This document shows, in pieces, positions 9,893-18,836 of a stretch of DNA of 64,000 bases. How positions within the stretch are numbered: position 1 is the first letter of the stretch; each line of letters starts with the position of its first letter. The stretch is from Candidatus Gastranaerophilales bacterium (GTDB lineage: Bacteria > Cyanobacteriota > Vampirovibrionia > Gastranaerophilales > Gastranaerophilaceae), in the NCBI GenBank assembly GCA_944324365.1, contig CALUWA010000003.1, positions 149,034-213,033 on the forward strand, given 5' to 3'. The notes below the pieces were generated by a model. The model had not been told where the DNA came from and searched no databases. It was given only the letters and a program-made list of their open reading frames with translations. Position numbers and translations under genes: made by a program.

Positions 9893-11611
9893 ATGAAAAA
9901 TATCGAACAAATTATACGCGTAAGCAAAGGGAGCACAGATGCAGACCTTGTGCTTAAAAATGCCAGACTTGTAAATGTATTGTCGGAAGAAATATATGAA
10001 ACAGATATCGCAATAACCGGGGATATAATTGCCGGAATTTCAAAGGGATATAGGGGGAAAAAAGAGATAGATTTAGACGGAGCATATGTGTCGCCTTCTT
10101 TTATAGACGGGCATGTGCATCTTGAAAGTTCAATGCTTCTGCCGTCGGAATTTGCAAGACTTGTCGTTCCGTCGGGTACAACTACGGTGGTAGCGGATCC
10201 GCACGAAATTTCAAATGTTATGGGACTCCAGGGAATAAGTTTTATGCGGGAAGCTACAAAGAATCTTCCGCTCGATGTTTATATGACACTTCCTTCCTGT
10301 GTTCCGGCTACGAACCTTGAAACTTCTGGTGTTGAGCTAAATAGTTATGATTTGGCACTTTTGATAGATGCTCCGTGGGTTTTGGGTATTGCCGAGATGA
10401 TGAATTTCCCGGGTGTGATTGAGGAGGATAACAGTGTTTTAAGCAAAATAAAACTCGGGCTTGAAAAAAATAAAAGAATTGACGGACACGCCCCGCATCT
10501 TTGCGGCAAAAATCTTGATGCCTATGTTGCGGCGGGAATAGCCTCTGATCACGAATGTACAACTGCAGAAGAAGCCATTGAGAAATTACGGCTCGGAATG
10601 CATATTATGGTTCGTGAAGCAACTGGAGCAAGAGATTTGGAGGCTTTGGCACCGGTTTTGAAAGATTACAACACAAGAAAGTGTATGTTTGTAACAGATG
10701 ACAGGCACCCTAAGCATTTGAAACAGCATATTTCAAAAATGGTCAAAAAAGCGGTATCTTTAGGTGTTGAGCCGATAAAAGCAATCCAGATGGCAAGTCT
10801 TAATACCGCGGAATATTTTAAACTCCAAAATCTCGGTGCAATAGCTCCGGGATACAAGGCTGATATCGCAATTTTTAAAGATTTGCAAAACTTTGAGCCT
10901 TATATGGTTTTTAAAAACGGTAAGCTTGTTGCCCAGGAAGGTAAAATGCTTGTTGATGCCGCAGGGTTTAAAATTCCGCAGATAAGAGGTTCCGTCAATA
11001 TAAGATGGCTTAATAAAGACGATTTTAAGATAAAAGTTCCCGAAAACAAAAAGCAAATAAAGGTTATAAACGTTATTCCGCAGCAGCTCATTACAAAGCA
11101 GACTGTAGAGAATGCTTTGATAAAAGACGGAGTTGCAATTTCAGATACAGAACATGATATTTTGAAAATTGCGGTTATTGAACGTCACAGAGCAAGCGGC
11201 AATATCGGATTGGGATTTGTAAAAGGGTTTGGAATAAAAAGTGGTGCTATAGCTTCGACTGTTGCTCACGACAGTCACAATATGATTGTAATCGGTACAA
11301 ATGATGAGGATATGTACCAGGCTGCCGTTGAACTTGTTAAATCCCAGGGCGGAAAGATTATTGTTAATAACGGAAAAGTACTGGCACATCTTGCTTTGCC
11401 GATTGCGGGTTTGATGTCGGATAAGCCTTATGAAGAAGTTAACGCGAAGCTTGAAACTCTTGAAAAGGCCGCAAAAGATATTGGATGTATAATTGACGAT
11501 CCTTTTATGAGTATGGCATTTTTGTCACTGTCTGTAATCCCTGAACTTAAGATAACGGATAAAGGGCTTATAGATGTAAACAAATTTGAAATTACGGAAC
11601 TTTTTGTATAA
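9893..11611 (+). CDS. ade: Adenine deaminase
   Basis: Adenine deaminase of the AdeC/YicP family converts adenine to hypoxanthine and ammonia for purine salvage in the cytoplasm. The amidohydrolase metal site is visible as GHVHLESSM, followed by ADPHEIS, GHAPHLCGKNL, ASDHECT and VTDDRHP. The C-terminal AdeC domain has VAHDSHN and GTNDEDM. I chose the ATG at 9893 because AAGGA lies 7 bases upstream and the protein then begins MKNIEQ; a GTG ten codons earlier is possible but has no ribosome site. Length (572 aa) is normal for AdeC. The gene converges on larE, whose stop lies 4 bases away, with no terminator between them. Confidence 0.95.
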   Translation: MKNIEQIIRVSKGSTDADLVLKNARLVNVLSEEIYETDIAITGDIIAGISKGYRGKKEIDLDGAYVSPSFIDGHVHLESSMLLPSEFARLVVPSGTTTVVADPHEISNVMGLQGISFMREATKNLPLDVYMTLPSCVPATNLETSGVELNSYDLALLIDAPWVLGIAEMMNFPGVIEEDNSVLSKIKLGLEKNKRIDGHAPHLCGKNLDAYVAAGIASDHECTTAEEAIEKLRLGMHIMVREATGARDLEALAPVLKDYNTRKCMFVTDDRHPKHLKQHISKMVKKAVSLGVEPIKAIQMASLNTAEYFKLQNLGAIAPGYKADIAIFKDLQNFEPYMVFKNGKLVAQEGKMLVDAAGFKIPQIRGSVNIRWLNKDDFKIKVPENKKQIKVINVIPQQLITKQTVENALIKDGVAISDTEHDILKIAVIERHRASGNIGLGFVKGFGIKSGAIASTVAHDSHNMIVIGTNDEDMYQAAVELVKSQGGKIIVNNGKVLAHLALPIAGLMSDKPYEEVNAKLETLEKAAKDIGCIIDDPFMSMAFLSLSVIPELKITDKGLIDVNKFEITELFV

Positions 11612-11614
11612 GGG

Positions 11615-12397
11615 CTACAAATCCATACTCCCGCTTCGAAAGCCTTCTAAATCCAGGGTTATATATTTTAAGCCGATATTTTTCAGTGCTGCTGTTATTT
11701 CTGATTTTTTATCAATAAAATCCTGAAAAAATTCCGGCAAGATTTCGATGCGGGCAATGTTATCGTAAAGTCTTAAGCGGCAGCACTCAAAACCGAAATG
11801 TTTTAATATTTTTTCGCCGTTTTCAACCATTTGTAATTTTTTATCAGTTAAATTTGTTCCGTATGGAAAACGTGTCGCAAGGCAAGGGGTGGAGGGTTTA
11901 TCGTAGGATGTTATGCCGAGATTTTTGGCGTATTTTCGTATTTCGCTTTTTGTAATCTCAAACTTTGCAAACGGAGAAAGTACCCCTAATTCATTAAGAG
12001 CTTTTCTGCCCGGACGGTAGACTTTTAAATCGTCAAAGTTTGTTCCGTCAATTATTATATTGCGGCCGTTTTGATTTGCTGTATTAATAATTTTTTCAAA
12101 CATCATTTTTTTGCAGTGATAGCATCTGTCCTTCGGGTTAGATAAAATCACGGGATTTTGAAAAATATCTATATCAAGAATGATGTGTTTAACCTGCAGA
12201 GAATTGCAAATTTCTTGTGTAAATTTAATCTCTTCTTCTGTTTGCAGATTGGAGTTAAGGGTCACAGCTAAAATGTTTAAATCTTTGCACAGATAAAGTA
12301 ACAGTATGCTGTCAATTCCGCCGGAAAAAGCAAGGCATAAGCCCTGCCTTTTCAAGTCGTTTAAGTAATTTTGTAAATTTTTAAATTTACTAAGCAT
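11615..12397 (-). CDS. larE: LarE, sacrificial sulfur transferase for the nickel-pincer cofactor
   Basis: LarE adenylates the carboxylated nicotinate intermediate and donates sulfur to it in synthesis of the nickel-pincer nucleotide. The PP-loop ATP motif SGGIDS is at residues 25-30, a CYHC motif at 92-95, and a cysteine (C172) in TPCLATRFPYG aligns with the cysteine that Lactobacillus LarE gives up as sulfur donor. Length (260 aa) fits the family. The start overlaps the end of the upstream transporter gene by 8 bases, which suggests translational coupling. It is the last gene of the lar cluster and converges on ade. Confidence 0.93.
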   Translation of the reverse strand: MLSKFKNLQNYLNDLKRQGLCLAFSGGIDSILLLYLCKDLNILAVTLNSNLQTEEEIKFTQEICNSLQVKHIILDIDIFQNPVILSNPKDRCYHCKKMMFEKIINTANQNGRNIIIDGTNFDDLKVYRPGRKALNELGVLSPFAKFEITKSEIRKYAKNLGITSYDKPSTPCLATRFPYGTNLTDKKLQMVENGEKILKHFGFECCRLRLYDNIARIEILPEFFQDFIDKKSEITAALKNIGLKYITLDLEGFRSGSMDL

Positions 12398-13298
12398 CTT
12401 CTTGTACAGTCTTTCTTGTTAGCATTATACCTGCAAAATACATTATTGCAGCTACTGCAAAAAGTCCGGCAATACTGCCAAAAGTATAAGGCATACTTCC
12501 GAATACGGCAGATTTAGCCTGTAAAGCTTCCGACATATTGTAAATAACCCCTTGTGTCTGCATAACAACGGCATCTGAAATATTTAATAATGACCATTCC
12601 AAACCGTCAGGCTTTTGGGAAGCATACGGAGATATAACTCCCGCTAACAAAAGTGCAGCAGCACTAAATGAATATGACAGATTTTTGCTGCTGACGTTTT
12701 TCGCAAAAGCAACAATAGCTGCAGTTGCAATACCTTCAGCCAATCCTATCGGCAAATGTATCATCTGCATAAGACCGGTAAAAGTCATAATGCTTGATAA
12801 TGCAACAGAGCCGGAGAGTGCGCCCTCTGCAACAACGGCGATTGAGCCGAGTTGTAATGCTGCGATAGAAGCTAATACTGCGCCCAAAACGGCTTTGTTT
12901 CTATCGGCAAGCGGTTTGTATAATAAAGGATAGGCAACAAAACAAGACAGAATGCCCATATTAAAGATGTTACATCCTAAAGCAAGTAATCCGCCGTCTG
13001 CAAAAAATACGGCCTGAACCAATAAAATAGAACACATCGCCAAAAATGCCGCATAAGGGCCTAATATCGCCGCCAAAAGCACTCCGCCGACAATATGCCC
13101 GCTTGAACCGGTTGCCGGAATTGCAAAATTTATCATTTGTAAAGCAAAAATCAGACCGGTTACTGCTATTGCCGGAAATATTTTGTCTTTTGAAAAATCT
13201 TTTCTTGCTTTTTGGTACGCATAAAATGCAGTTGCCCCCGCTACGGCGAGCATTGGAATTCCCGTAACCGGGCAAATAATACCATTTCCTAAATGCAT
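12390..13298 (-). CDS. LarMN/CbiMN-type nickel transporter substrate component
   Basis: This is a membrane protein of the CbiM/NikM/LarM family, the substrate-binding part of energy-coupling-factor metal transporters. The N-terminus MHLGNGIICP carries the His that binds metal in this family, and AIPATGSSGHIVGG is the conserved core loop. About seven hydrophobic segments follow. The last 90 residues contain PDGLEW and two more membrane segments, the mark of a fused N subunit (PDGLE domain), as in LarMN. Within the lar cluster nickel is the likely substrate. No ATPase (LarO/NikO) or T component (LarQ/NikQ) is encoded next to it; they must lie elsewhere or be shared. Confidence 0.9.
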   Translation of the reverse strand: MHLGNGIICPVTGIPMLAVAGATAFYAYQKARKDFSKDKIFPAIAVTGLIFALQMINFAIPATGSSGHIVGGVLLAAILGPYAAFLAMCSILLVQAVFFADGGLLALGCNIFNMGILSCFVAYPLLYKPLADRNKAVLGAVLASIAALQLGSIAVVAEGALSGSVALSSIMTFTGLMQMIHLPIGLAEGIATAAIVAFAKNVSSKNLSYSFSAAALLLAGVISPYASQKPDGLEWSLLNISDAVVMQTQGVIYNMSEALQAKSAVFGSMPYTFGSIAGLFAVAAIMYFAGIMLTRKTVQEDA

Positions 13299-13300
13299 AA

Positions 13301-14071
13301 TTATTCTCCTTTCTCTTTTATTAACATAACTCTTAAAACCGGATTTTCATACGGACGTTTTCCTGAGCCGTAACCCGTTTTTTTGATAATAAATTCCTGC
13401 GGAAGTTCTTCTCCGGTATATAAAGCTGCCGCAATTGCAGCACCTGTCGGAGTAACCATTTCGCCGTTGTTGTCCGAAATGTGCAGCGGCAAATTGTAAG
13501 CTGCAGCGATTTCGCACACAGCCGGAACCGGCACAGGCATTTTACCGTGCTGGCATGTTACAAACCCTTGTCCGTCCACAAGTGTCGAAAAATAAACTTT
13601 TTCCGGTGCGATATCATCAAATAAAACCGCAAAACTTACAATATCAGCAATAGAATCTATAGCGCCGACTTCATGAAAATGTACGTCTTTTATATCTTTA
13701 CCGTGAACTTTTGCCTCTGCTTCCGCTACAATTTTGAAGATTTTCTTGGCAAGATTTTTTGCGCTGTCCGTAATATCAGCTTTTTCAATAATAGTGTTAA
13801 CATCATCTAAATTACGGTGAATATGATGGTGTTCTCCGTGTGACTCATGATGATGCTCATGATGGTGATGATGTTCAGGCAAAATTACATCAAAATCAGT
13901 CGCCATTATTGCATTAACGGCTTTTTTAGATATTACGTAATTAAATTCATTATCAAGCTTCATAGAAGCCAGTGCTTTTTCCAGCTTTTCCTGACTTGCA
14001 CCCAAATCTAAAAGTGCGCCGACAGACATATCGCCTGAAATTCCGGATTTACATTCAAAGTATAAATTCAT
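13301..14071 (-). CDS. larC: LarC first domain only, nickel insertion protein
   Basis: LarC inserts nickel into the pincer cofactor in a CTP-dependent reaction. This 256-residue protein matches the N-terminal part: the start MNLYFECKSGISGDM, a histidine-rich loop at residues 67-85, then DVHFHEVGAIDSIADI and TPTGAAI. It ends at IKEKGE, close to where Lactobacillus LarC1 ends. Complete LarC proteins run to about 400 residues because a second domain (LarC2) follows, in Lactobacillus through a programmed frameshift. Here the next gene starts 2 bases past the stop and encodes a transporter in its own frame, so there is no room for LarC2. Function without LarC2 is uncertain. Confidence 0.88.
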   Translation of the reverse strand: MNLYFECKSGISGDMSVGALLDLGASQEKLEKALASMKLDNEFNYVISKKAVNAIMATDFDVILPEHHHHHEHHHESHGEHHHIHRNLDDVNTIIEKADITDSAKNLAKKIFKIVAEAEAKVHGKDIKDVHFHEVGAIDSIADIVSFAVLFDDIAPEKVYFSTLVDGQGFVTCQHGKMPVPVPAVCEIAAAYNLPLHISDNNGEMVTPTGAAIAAALYTGEELPQEFIIKKTGYGSGKRPYENPVLRVMLIKEKGE

Positions 14072-14749
14072 TTATCTCCCCCTCTCAATAAGCTTATTTA
14101 TTTGTGCTGCACTATATCCGGCATTAAACCCGTTATCAATATTTACAACGGTCATACCTTCCGCACAGCTGTTTAGCATAGTTAAAAGTGCCGATAACCC
14201 TTTAAAGGATGTTCCGTATCCGACAGATGTCGGAACCGCAATTACCGGAATATCGACAAGTCCTGTGATAATTCCGCCAAGTGCCCCTTCCATTCCTGCA
14301 ACTGCAACAATAACATTGGCTTTTCTTATATCATCTATTTTGTCAAACAGTCTGTGAATGCCGGCCACTCCTATATCATAATATCTTTTTACATTGCTTC
14401 CGTAAAATTCGGCAACGCAGGCCGCTTCTTCCGCAACCGGAATATCTCCGGTGCCGCCGGTGCAGACTGCTATTTCTCCGATTTTTTCCGCAGGATTTGT
14501 AACTAATGTTAAAACACGTCCTTTTTCGTTATAGTTGATTTGCGGAAAAACTTCCTTTAAAGCCTCAGCTTGTTCTTTTGAAGCGCGGGTGCCTATAACG
14601 TTTTGTTTTTCGTTATTAAATTCCGTAAATATTTTTACAAGCTGTTCATTTGTCTTGCATTCGCAAAAAACTGCCTCACTGAAGCCTCTGCGTTTTTGTC
14701 TTTCTATATCAAGTTTTGCAAAATCAATATCTATGTATTTATCGTTCAT
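14072..14749 (-). CDS. larB: LarB, NaAD carboxylase/hydrolase
   Basis: LarB carries out the first step of nickel-pincer nucleotide synthesis, carboxylating and hydrolysing nicotinic acid adenine dinucleotide. The C-terminal half has the PurE-like fold signature: CTGGTGDIPVAEEA (residues 96-109), AGMEGALGG (151-159), VGYG (176-179) and VVNIDNGFNAG (201-211). C195 in LNSCAEG matches the cysteine that forms a covalent adduct with the pyridine ring in Lactobacillus LarB. Length (225 aa) is near that of the model enzyme. Its stop abuts the larC start, and tatC ends 2 bases upstream, so the lar genes appear co-transcribed with tat. Confidence 0.93.
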   Translation of the reverse strand: MNDKYIDIDFAKLDIERQKRRGFSEAVFCECKTNEQLVKIFTEFNNEKQNVIGTRASKEQAEALKEVFPQINYNEKGRVLTLVTNPAEKIGEIAVCTGGTGDIPVAEEAACVAEFYGSNVKRYYDIGVAGIHRLFDKIDDIRKANVIVAVAGMEGALGGIITGLVDIPVIAVPTSVGYGTSFKGLSALLTMLNSCAEGMTVVNIDNGFNAGYSAAQINKLIERGR

Positions 14750-14751
14750 TT

Positions 14752-15468
14752 TTAGCCTTTCGGTCTGTTAAATTTCGCGGCAAGAAGCCCTGCTTCAAAT
14801 AGCAGGTAAGTCGGGACCCCGAGCATAAGCTGGCTCACGACATCCGGAGGCGTAAATATTGCGGCTAAGATTAAAATTATTACAATTACGTATGGACGCT
14901 TGTCGCTTAAAGATTCATAAGAAATTATGCCGGATCTTACCAGGGCAATAGTAATTAAAGGCATTTGAAACATTGCACCGAATGCTGCTGCCATAACCAG
15001 TGTTAAATTTATAATATTGGAAAGCCCGAATACCGGATTGATATTTTGTGAGGCAAAACTCATCCCGAATTTTACAACTATCGGCATAATTACAAAGATA
15101 CAAAATGCCGCCCCGAGTATAAAAAGAAAGGTGGAAGCTAATGCTACCGTTCTTATGAATTTTTTCTCGTGTTCATACAATGCGGGCAGAATAAAATCCC
15201 ATACCTTTTTTGCCATATATGGAAAACAGATGATAACATCAAGTAGAAGTGCCGTCTTTAACTGAAGCAAAAAAACTTCCATCGGCGAGAAAAAGTTGAA
15301 CGATATTTTATCCGAGCCCGCTATTATATCAACAAGACAGTTCAAAACATGCGGAGATAACCACAACGTAAACGGAATAACAACACATAATGCTGTTAAA
15401 CACTTTAAAATAGTTTCTCTTAATGCCTCCAGATGTGATATTAAACTTTCTTCTTTGTTATCATCCAT
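14752..15468 (-). CDS. tatC: TatC, twin-arginine translocase receptor
   Basis: TatC is the inner-membrane receptor that recognises twin-arginine signal peptides. The N-terminus has the conserved SHLEALRETILK segment, followed by six hydrophobic helices; FFSPMEVFLLQLK and the FTPPDVVSQLML loop between helices 5 and 6 are diagnostic. Length (238 aa) is typical. It sits directly after tatA and just downstream of a gene whose product has a Tat signal, so operon partner and likely cargo are encoded together. Confidence 0.95.
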   Translation of the reverse strand: MDDNKEESLISHLEALRETILKCLTALCVVIPFTLWLSPHVLNCLVDIIAGSDKISFNFFSPMEVFLLQLKTALLLDVIICFPYMAKKVWDFILPALYEHEKKFIRTVALASTFLFILGAAFCIFVIMPIVVKFGMSFASQNINPVFGLSNIINLTLVMAAAFGAMFQMPLITIALVRSGIISYESLSDKRPYVIVIILILAAIFTPPDVVSQLMLGVPTYLLFEAGLLAAKFNRPKG

Positions 15469-15472
15469 TCCT

Positions 15473-15688
15473 TTATACGTCTTTTGGTTTATATTCTTCC
15501 GGTTTTTCGGCAGTTTCTTCTATTGCATCTTTAAGTCCCTGTGCTTCTTCTTTCAAAATATTTTTTGCCTTTTTGTATTCATAAGAAGCGCGCCCGAGTG
15601 CTCTTGCAATTTCGGGGATTCTTTTCCCGCCAAACAAAAGCAGGATTGCAACTAATATTAGTAAAATTTCAGTTATACCAAGTGACAT
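15473..15688 (-). CDS. tatA: TatA/E, twin-arginine translocase pore subunit
   Basis: This 71-residue protein has one N-terminal membrane helix (about residues 5-18), the hinge [14 protein letters not shown], then an amphipathic helix and a charged tail, the classic TatA layout. It forms the conducting oligomer of the Tat system with TatC encoded 4 bases downstream. No separate TatB is seen in the window, which fits minimal TatAC systems. Confidence 0.93.
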   Translation of the reverse strand: MSLGITEILLILVAILLLFGGKRIPEIARALGRASYEYKKAKNILKEEAQGLKDAIEETAEKPEEYKPKDV

Positions 15689-15706
15689 AAATTTCTCCTT
15701 TTAGTT

Positions 15707-16993
15707 TTATAAAAGTTTTTGCTCCTTAATTGGGAAAATCTCTATTGCGCCGAAATGACAGACATTTTTGCAAGCTCCGCAGCCGATACATTTCATAGCA
15801 TTAAGTACAGGCGGCTTGTCTTTTTCTTTTATTATAGCATGTACAGGGCAGGTATCAGCACAAACTCCGCATTGGTTGCATTTGTTTTCATCAATCATAG
15901 CCATCCCAATTCTGGTATGCTGTTTATCATCTAAAGATAAACGCTTTATTGCGCCGGACGGGCAGACCTCACCGCATTTTGCACAATCAAATTTACAATG
16001 AGAGTCTGAATAATCAAGATGAACCGCGCCAAAATCTTTATCAGCCTTTTTAATAATTTTATTCGGGCAATGTTCTACACATAAGTTACAATTCAAACAT
16101 TTATTTATGAATCGTTCTTTGCTTTCCGCACCCGGAGGTAAAATTACATCTTTAATTTTTTCGGCAATTTTATCTTTTAATTCAATTCCGGCTTTTATCA
16201 TTCCGCCAAAAAGTGCAAGTGCCGCGGCTCCGATAATTACCTGACGTCTTTTTAAATCAAATTTAACAGGCTGTTTGGGTTTAATGCCGTATTGCATACT
16301 GCTTTTCGGACAAACACTGATACATTTTAAACATTTAATGCATGTTTCATTATCAACAGTTTTTTCCTTTGCATCTATACATCCGGAAGGGCAGTTCCTT
16401 TCACACATTCCGCAGGATATACAATTTTCATTCATATAGATTTTATTGAGAGAAAATTTTGATATCAGCCCAAAAACAGTTCCGACAGGACAAAAGTTTG
16501 TACAAAATATTCTGTCTTTCAAAAGCACTGCTGCCAGAATAATAACAAATGCCGTGCAGCCCAGAAATGCTCCGGATACAGCGGAACCAAACAACGTATA
16601 AGGCTCAATATATCTTATTGCAGCTGCACTGCCGCCGATTAGTATGCCCCAAACAATTGCCGAAACAAAATATTTTAACGGGAAATTCTTTTGTTTTGTG
16701 CCATAGTTTTTTCTAAACAGGCTTTTTACAAATCCTAAAATTTCCTGTAAAATTCCGAACGGACATACCAGCGAACAGTAAACCCTTCCGCATAACAGTG
16801 TAATTCCTGCAAGAATAAGCAATACTATAAGAGCCGCTACCGAAAAATCAATGAAAACTCTCTGTAATACCGGCAGAAGTTGAAAATCAAATATCTTTAA
16901 AGGGTAAAATACACCTAGCATCCCTACAATTGCAAGAACAAATATAATACATGCAACCGTAAGTCTTGTTCTGTACAAAATTTTGCCTTTCAC
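15707..16993 (-). CDS. NapH/NapG-like membrane polyferredoxin
   Basis: This is a 428-residue electron-transfer protein. The first half resembles NapH/NosR: several membrane helices with CGRVYCSLVCP (residues 68-78) and FCTNFCP (163-169), then two ferredoxin clusters (CISCGMCERNCP at 191-202, CIKCLKCISVCP at 218-229). At 247-268 comes LKRRQVIIG and a hydrophobic stretch resembling a Tat signal inside the protein. The second half has four more cysteine motifs, ending CIGCGACKNVCHF (402-413), and resembles NapG/MauM. I infer a fusion of NapH and NapG, whose second half would lie outside the inner membrane. It probably relays electrons to the exported aldo/keto reductase encoded 3 bases upstream. 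Confidence 0.85.
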   Translation of the reverse strand: MKGKILYRTRLTVACIIFVLAIVGMLGVFYPLKIFDFQLLPVLQRVFIDFSVAALIVLLILAGITLLCGRVYCSLVCPFGILQEILGFVKSLFRKNYGTKQKNFPLKYFVSAIVWGILIGGSAAAIRYIEPYTLFGSAVSGAFLGCTAFVIILAAVLLKDRIFCTNFCPVGTVFGLISKFSLNKIYMNENCISCGMCERNCPSGCIDAKEKTVDNETCIKCLKCISVCPKSSMQYGIKPKQPVKFDLKRRQVIIGAAALALFGGMIKAGIELKDKIAEKIKDVILPPGAESKERFINKCLNCNLCVEHCPNKIIKKADKDFGAVHLDYSDSHCKFDCAKCGEVCPSGAIKRLSLDDKQHTRIGMAMIDENKCNQCGVCADTCPVHAIIKEKDKPPVLNAMKCIGCGACKNVCHFGAIEIFPIKEQKLL

Positions 16994-16996
16994 TAT

Positions 16997-18226
16997 TTAC
17001 CCTTTCTTTTCCACTTCTTTTTCAAGAGCGTCAACTTTTTTCAAGAGAGCCGGAATATCAAGCCCCTGCGGACAATTTTTTGAGCACAGGTGGCAGTTAA
17101 TACATTTGTCAGCTTTTTCGTCTTCTTTTAGCGCATTATAGTTTGCCGTAAACATAAATGCCTGTTTGTTTGACTGATAAACATTGTAAAGCCCGAATAT
17201 TGCAGGTATATTTATTCCGCGCGGGCAAACCTCCATACAGTAACGGCAAGCCGTACAATTTATTGCACCTTGAGATTGTATAATTTTTGCAACTTCTTTT
17301 GCAATTTCTTCTTCCTGCGGCGTAAATTCTCTAAAGTTTGTGAATGTATCAATATTTTCCTTTAACTGCTGGAAGTTACTCATGCCGCTGAGGATAGTGA
17401 ATAAACGTTTTTTGCTTGTAACCCATCTCAATCCGAAGGAAGCTTGTGTATCATCAGGGCAGGCTTCTTTTAGTTTAGCAGCTGCTTTGTCAGGCAAATT
17501 ACACAATCCGCCCCCTCTTAAAGGTTCCATAACTATAACCGGAACTTTTGCTTCATCAGCTATTTCATATAGTTCCTGGGCATTAATAACTGTCCAGTCA
17601 AGATAATTAATCTGAAGCTGGCAAAAATCCCACTTATGCTCTTTAATAACTTCTCTGAGCATATTCGGATCTCCGTGGAAAGAAAATCCGAGGTGTTTTA
17701 TCAAACCGTCTTTTTTCAATTTTAACAATTCACCGTACATATCATTATTACGGTAATTAGCAAGGGTGTTTTTATTTATATTGTGAACCATATAATTGTC
17801 AAAGTATTCTACCTGGCATTTTTTTAATTGTTCATCAAATATCTTCCTTACATCAGAAGGTGAATTTACAAGATACGCAGGGTTTTTGTCTGTCAAAAAG
17901 AAACTTTCGCGCGGATACTGCTTCAAAATTTCTCCTATTGCATTTTCGGATTTTCCTTCGACATACATATAAGCTGTATCAAAATAGTTTGCCCCGTGTT
18001 CCATTGAATATGCAACCATTTTGTCGAGTTCGACCATATCAATCTTGCCGTCCCGCATAGGAAGCCGCATACACCCAAGTGCAATTAAAGGCATTTCAAG
18101 GTTATCAAATTTTCTTTTGACAACCTGTTTTTCGGCCTTTTTAACTTCTTTTTTCCCGCAGCCTGCAAGAAGCGCTGCACCTCCTGCTGCAAGTGCTGAG
18201 TTAATTATAAATTCTCTGCGTTTCAT
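16997..18226 (-). CDS. Exported aldo/keto reductase with C-terminal ferredoxin domain
   Basis: An aldo/keto reductase barrel is fused to a C-terminal two-cluster ferredoxin domain. The N-terminus MKRREFIINSALAAGG followed by LLAGC is a Tat signal with a lipobox; C23 would carry the lipid, so the enzyme is predicted to be a Tat-exported lipoprotein. Barrel residues include NYFDTAYMY (D83), LTDK (K114) and NYMVHN (H148), matching the Asp-Tyr-Lys-His set of the family. The ferredoxin part has CTACRYCMEVCP and CINCHLCSKNCP. It lies between the flavodoxin and polyferredoxin genes, with tatAC downstream. Substrate is unknown. Confidence 0.9.
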   Translation of the reverse strand: MKRREFIINSALAAGGAALLAGCGKKEVKKAEKQVVKRKFDNLEMPLIALGCMRLPMRDGKIDMVELDKMVAYSMEHGANYFDTAYMYVEGKSENAIGEILKQYPRESFFLTDKNPAYLVNSPSDVRKIFDEQLKKCQVEYFDNYMVHNINKNTLANYRNNDMYGELLKLKKDGLIKHLGFSFHGDPNMLREVIKEHKWDFCQLQINYLDWTVINAQELYEIADEAKVPVIVMEPLRGGGLCNLPDKAAAKLKEACPDDTQASFGLRWVTSKKRLFTILSGMSNFQQLKENIDTFTNFREFTPQEEEIAKEVAKIIQSQGAINCTACRYCMEVCPRGINIPAIFGLYNVYQSNKQAFMFTANYNALKEDEKADKCINCHLCSKNCPQGLDIPALLKKVDALEKEVEKKG

Positions 18227-18235
18227 TATTTCTCC

Positions 18236-18808
18236 TTAAAGTTTTAAACTTTTAATCCAATCTGCAACATCGCTGTCTTTTGCAGTTCTTTCATATGAAG
18301 CAAATCCTTGCAAAACTTTAGCGTCAGGTGCAAGTTTTTGCATATCTGAATATGTCATAGAAGCTCCGCCGCCTCCGTGGGTGCAAAACGGAACAATAAC
18401 TTTTCCGGCGAACTCATTTTTTGCCAGAAATGTTTTGACAGGAGATGCCATTGTGTACCACCATACAGGTGTTCCAACAAATATTATATCATATTCTTTA
18501 ACATCTCCGTTTGAGATGAGTTCCGGCATGAAGTTTTTCTGTTTTTCATCCTTAGCCTGTGCAACAACAGTGTTATAATCTTTAGAATATGGTACCTTAG
18601 GCACAATTTCAAATAAATCGGCATTAGTCATACCCTGAATTTGTTTTGCTAATGCTTCCGTGTTTCCTGAATAAGAGTAGTAAGCCACCAAAACCTTTTT
18701 ATCGTTCATATTTATGACCTCCTTATTTTGATTTGCAAGAACCTGATAAACTCCGATTCCGCATACTATAAGCAGTAATACCGTTATAATTAAAATAGTT
18801 TTTTTCAT
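18236..18808 (-). CDS. Membrane-anchored flavodoxin
   Basis: An N-terminal hydrophobic segment (residues 4-25) serves as signal or anchor and is followed by a flavodoxin fold. YYSYSGNTEALAKQI is the FMN-phosphate loop, and VGTPVWWYTMASPVK and PFCTHGGGG surround the flavin ring. Length (190 aa) is that of long flavodoxin-like oxidoreductases common in anaerobes. The anchor would place it on the outer face of the membrane, unlike ordinary cytoplasmic flavodoxin, and it is 9 bases upstream of the exported aldo/keto reductase gene. It is the first gene after the MerR-type promoter at 18837-18867. Confidence 0.88.
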   Translation of the reverse strand: MKKTILIITVLLLIVCGIGVYQVLANQNKEVINMNDKKVLVAYYSYSGNTEALAKQIQGMTNADLFEIVPKVPYSKDYNTVVAQAKDEKQKNFMPELISNGDVKEYDIIFVGTPVWWYTMASPVKTFLAKNEFAGKVIVPFCTHGGGGASMTYSDMQKLAPDAKVLQGFASYERTAKDSDVADWIKSLKL

Positions 18809-18836
18809 AATCTCTCCAAGTTATATTTCTGTTTGA

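Noticed and set aside
13801..13880. Histidine-rich run in larC as an artificial tag
   Set aside because: His-rich metal-binding loops at this position are normal for LarC and other nickel-insertion proteins.
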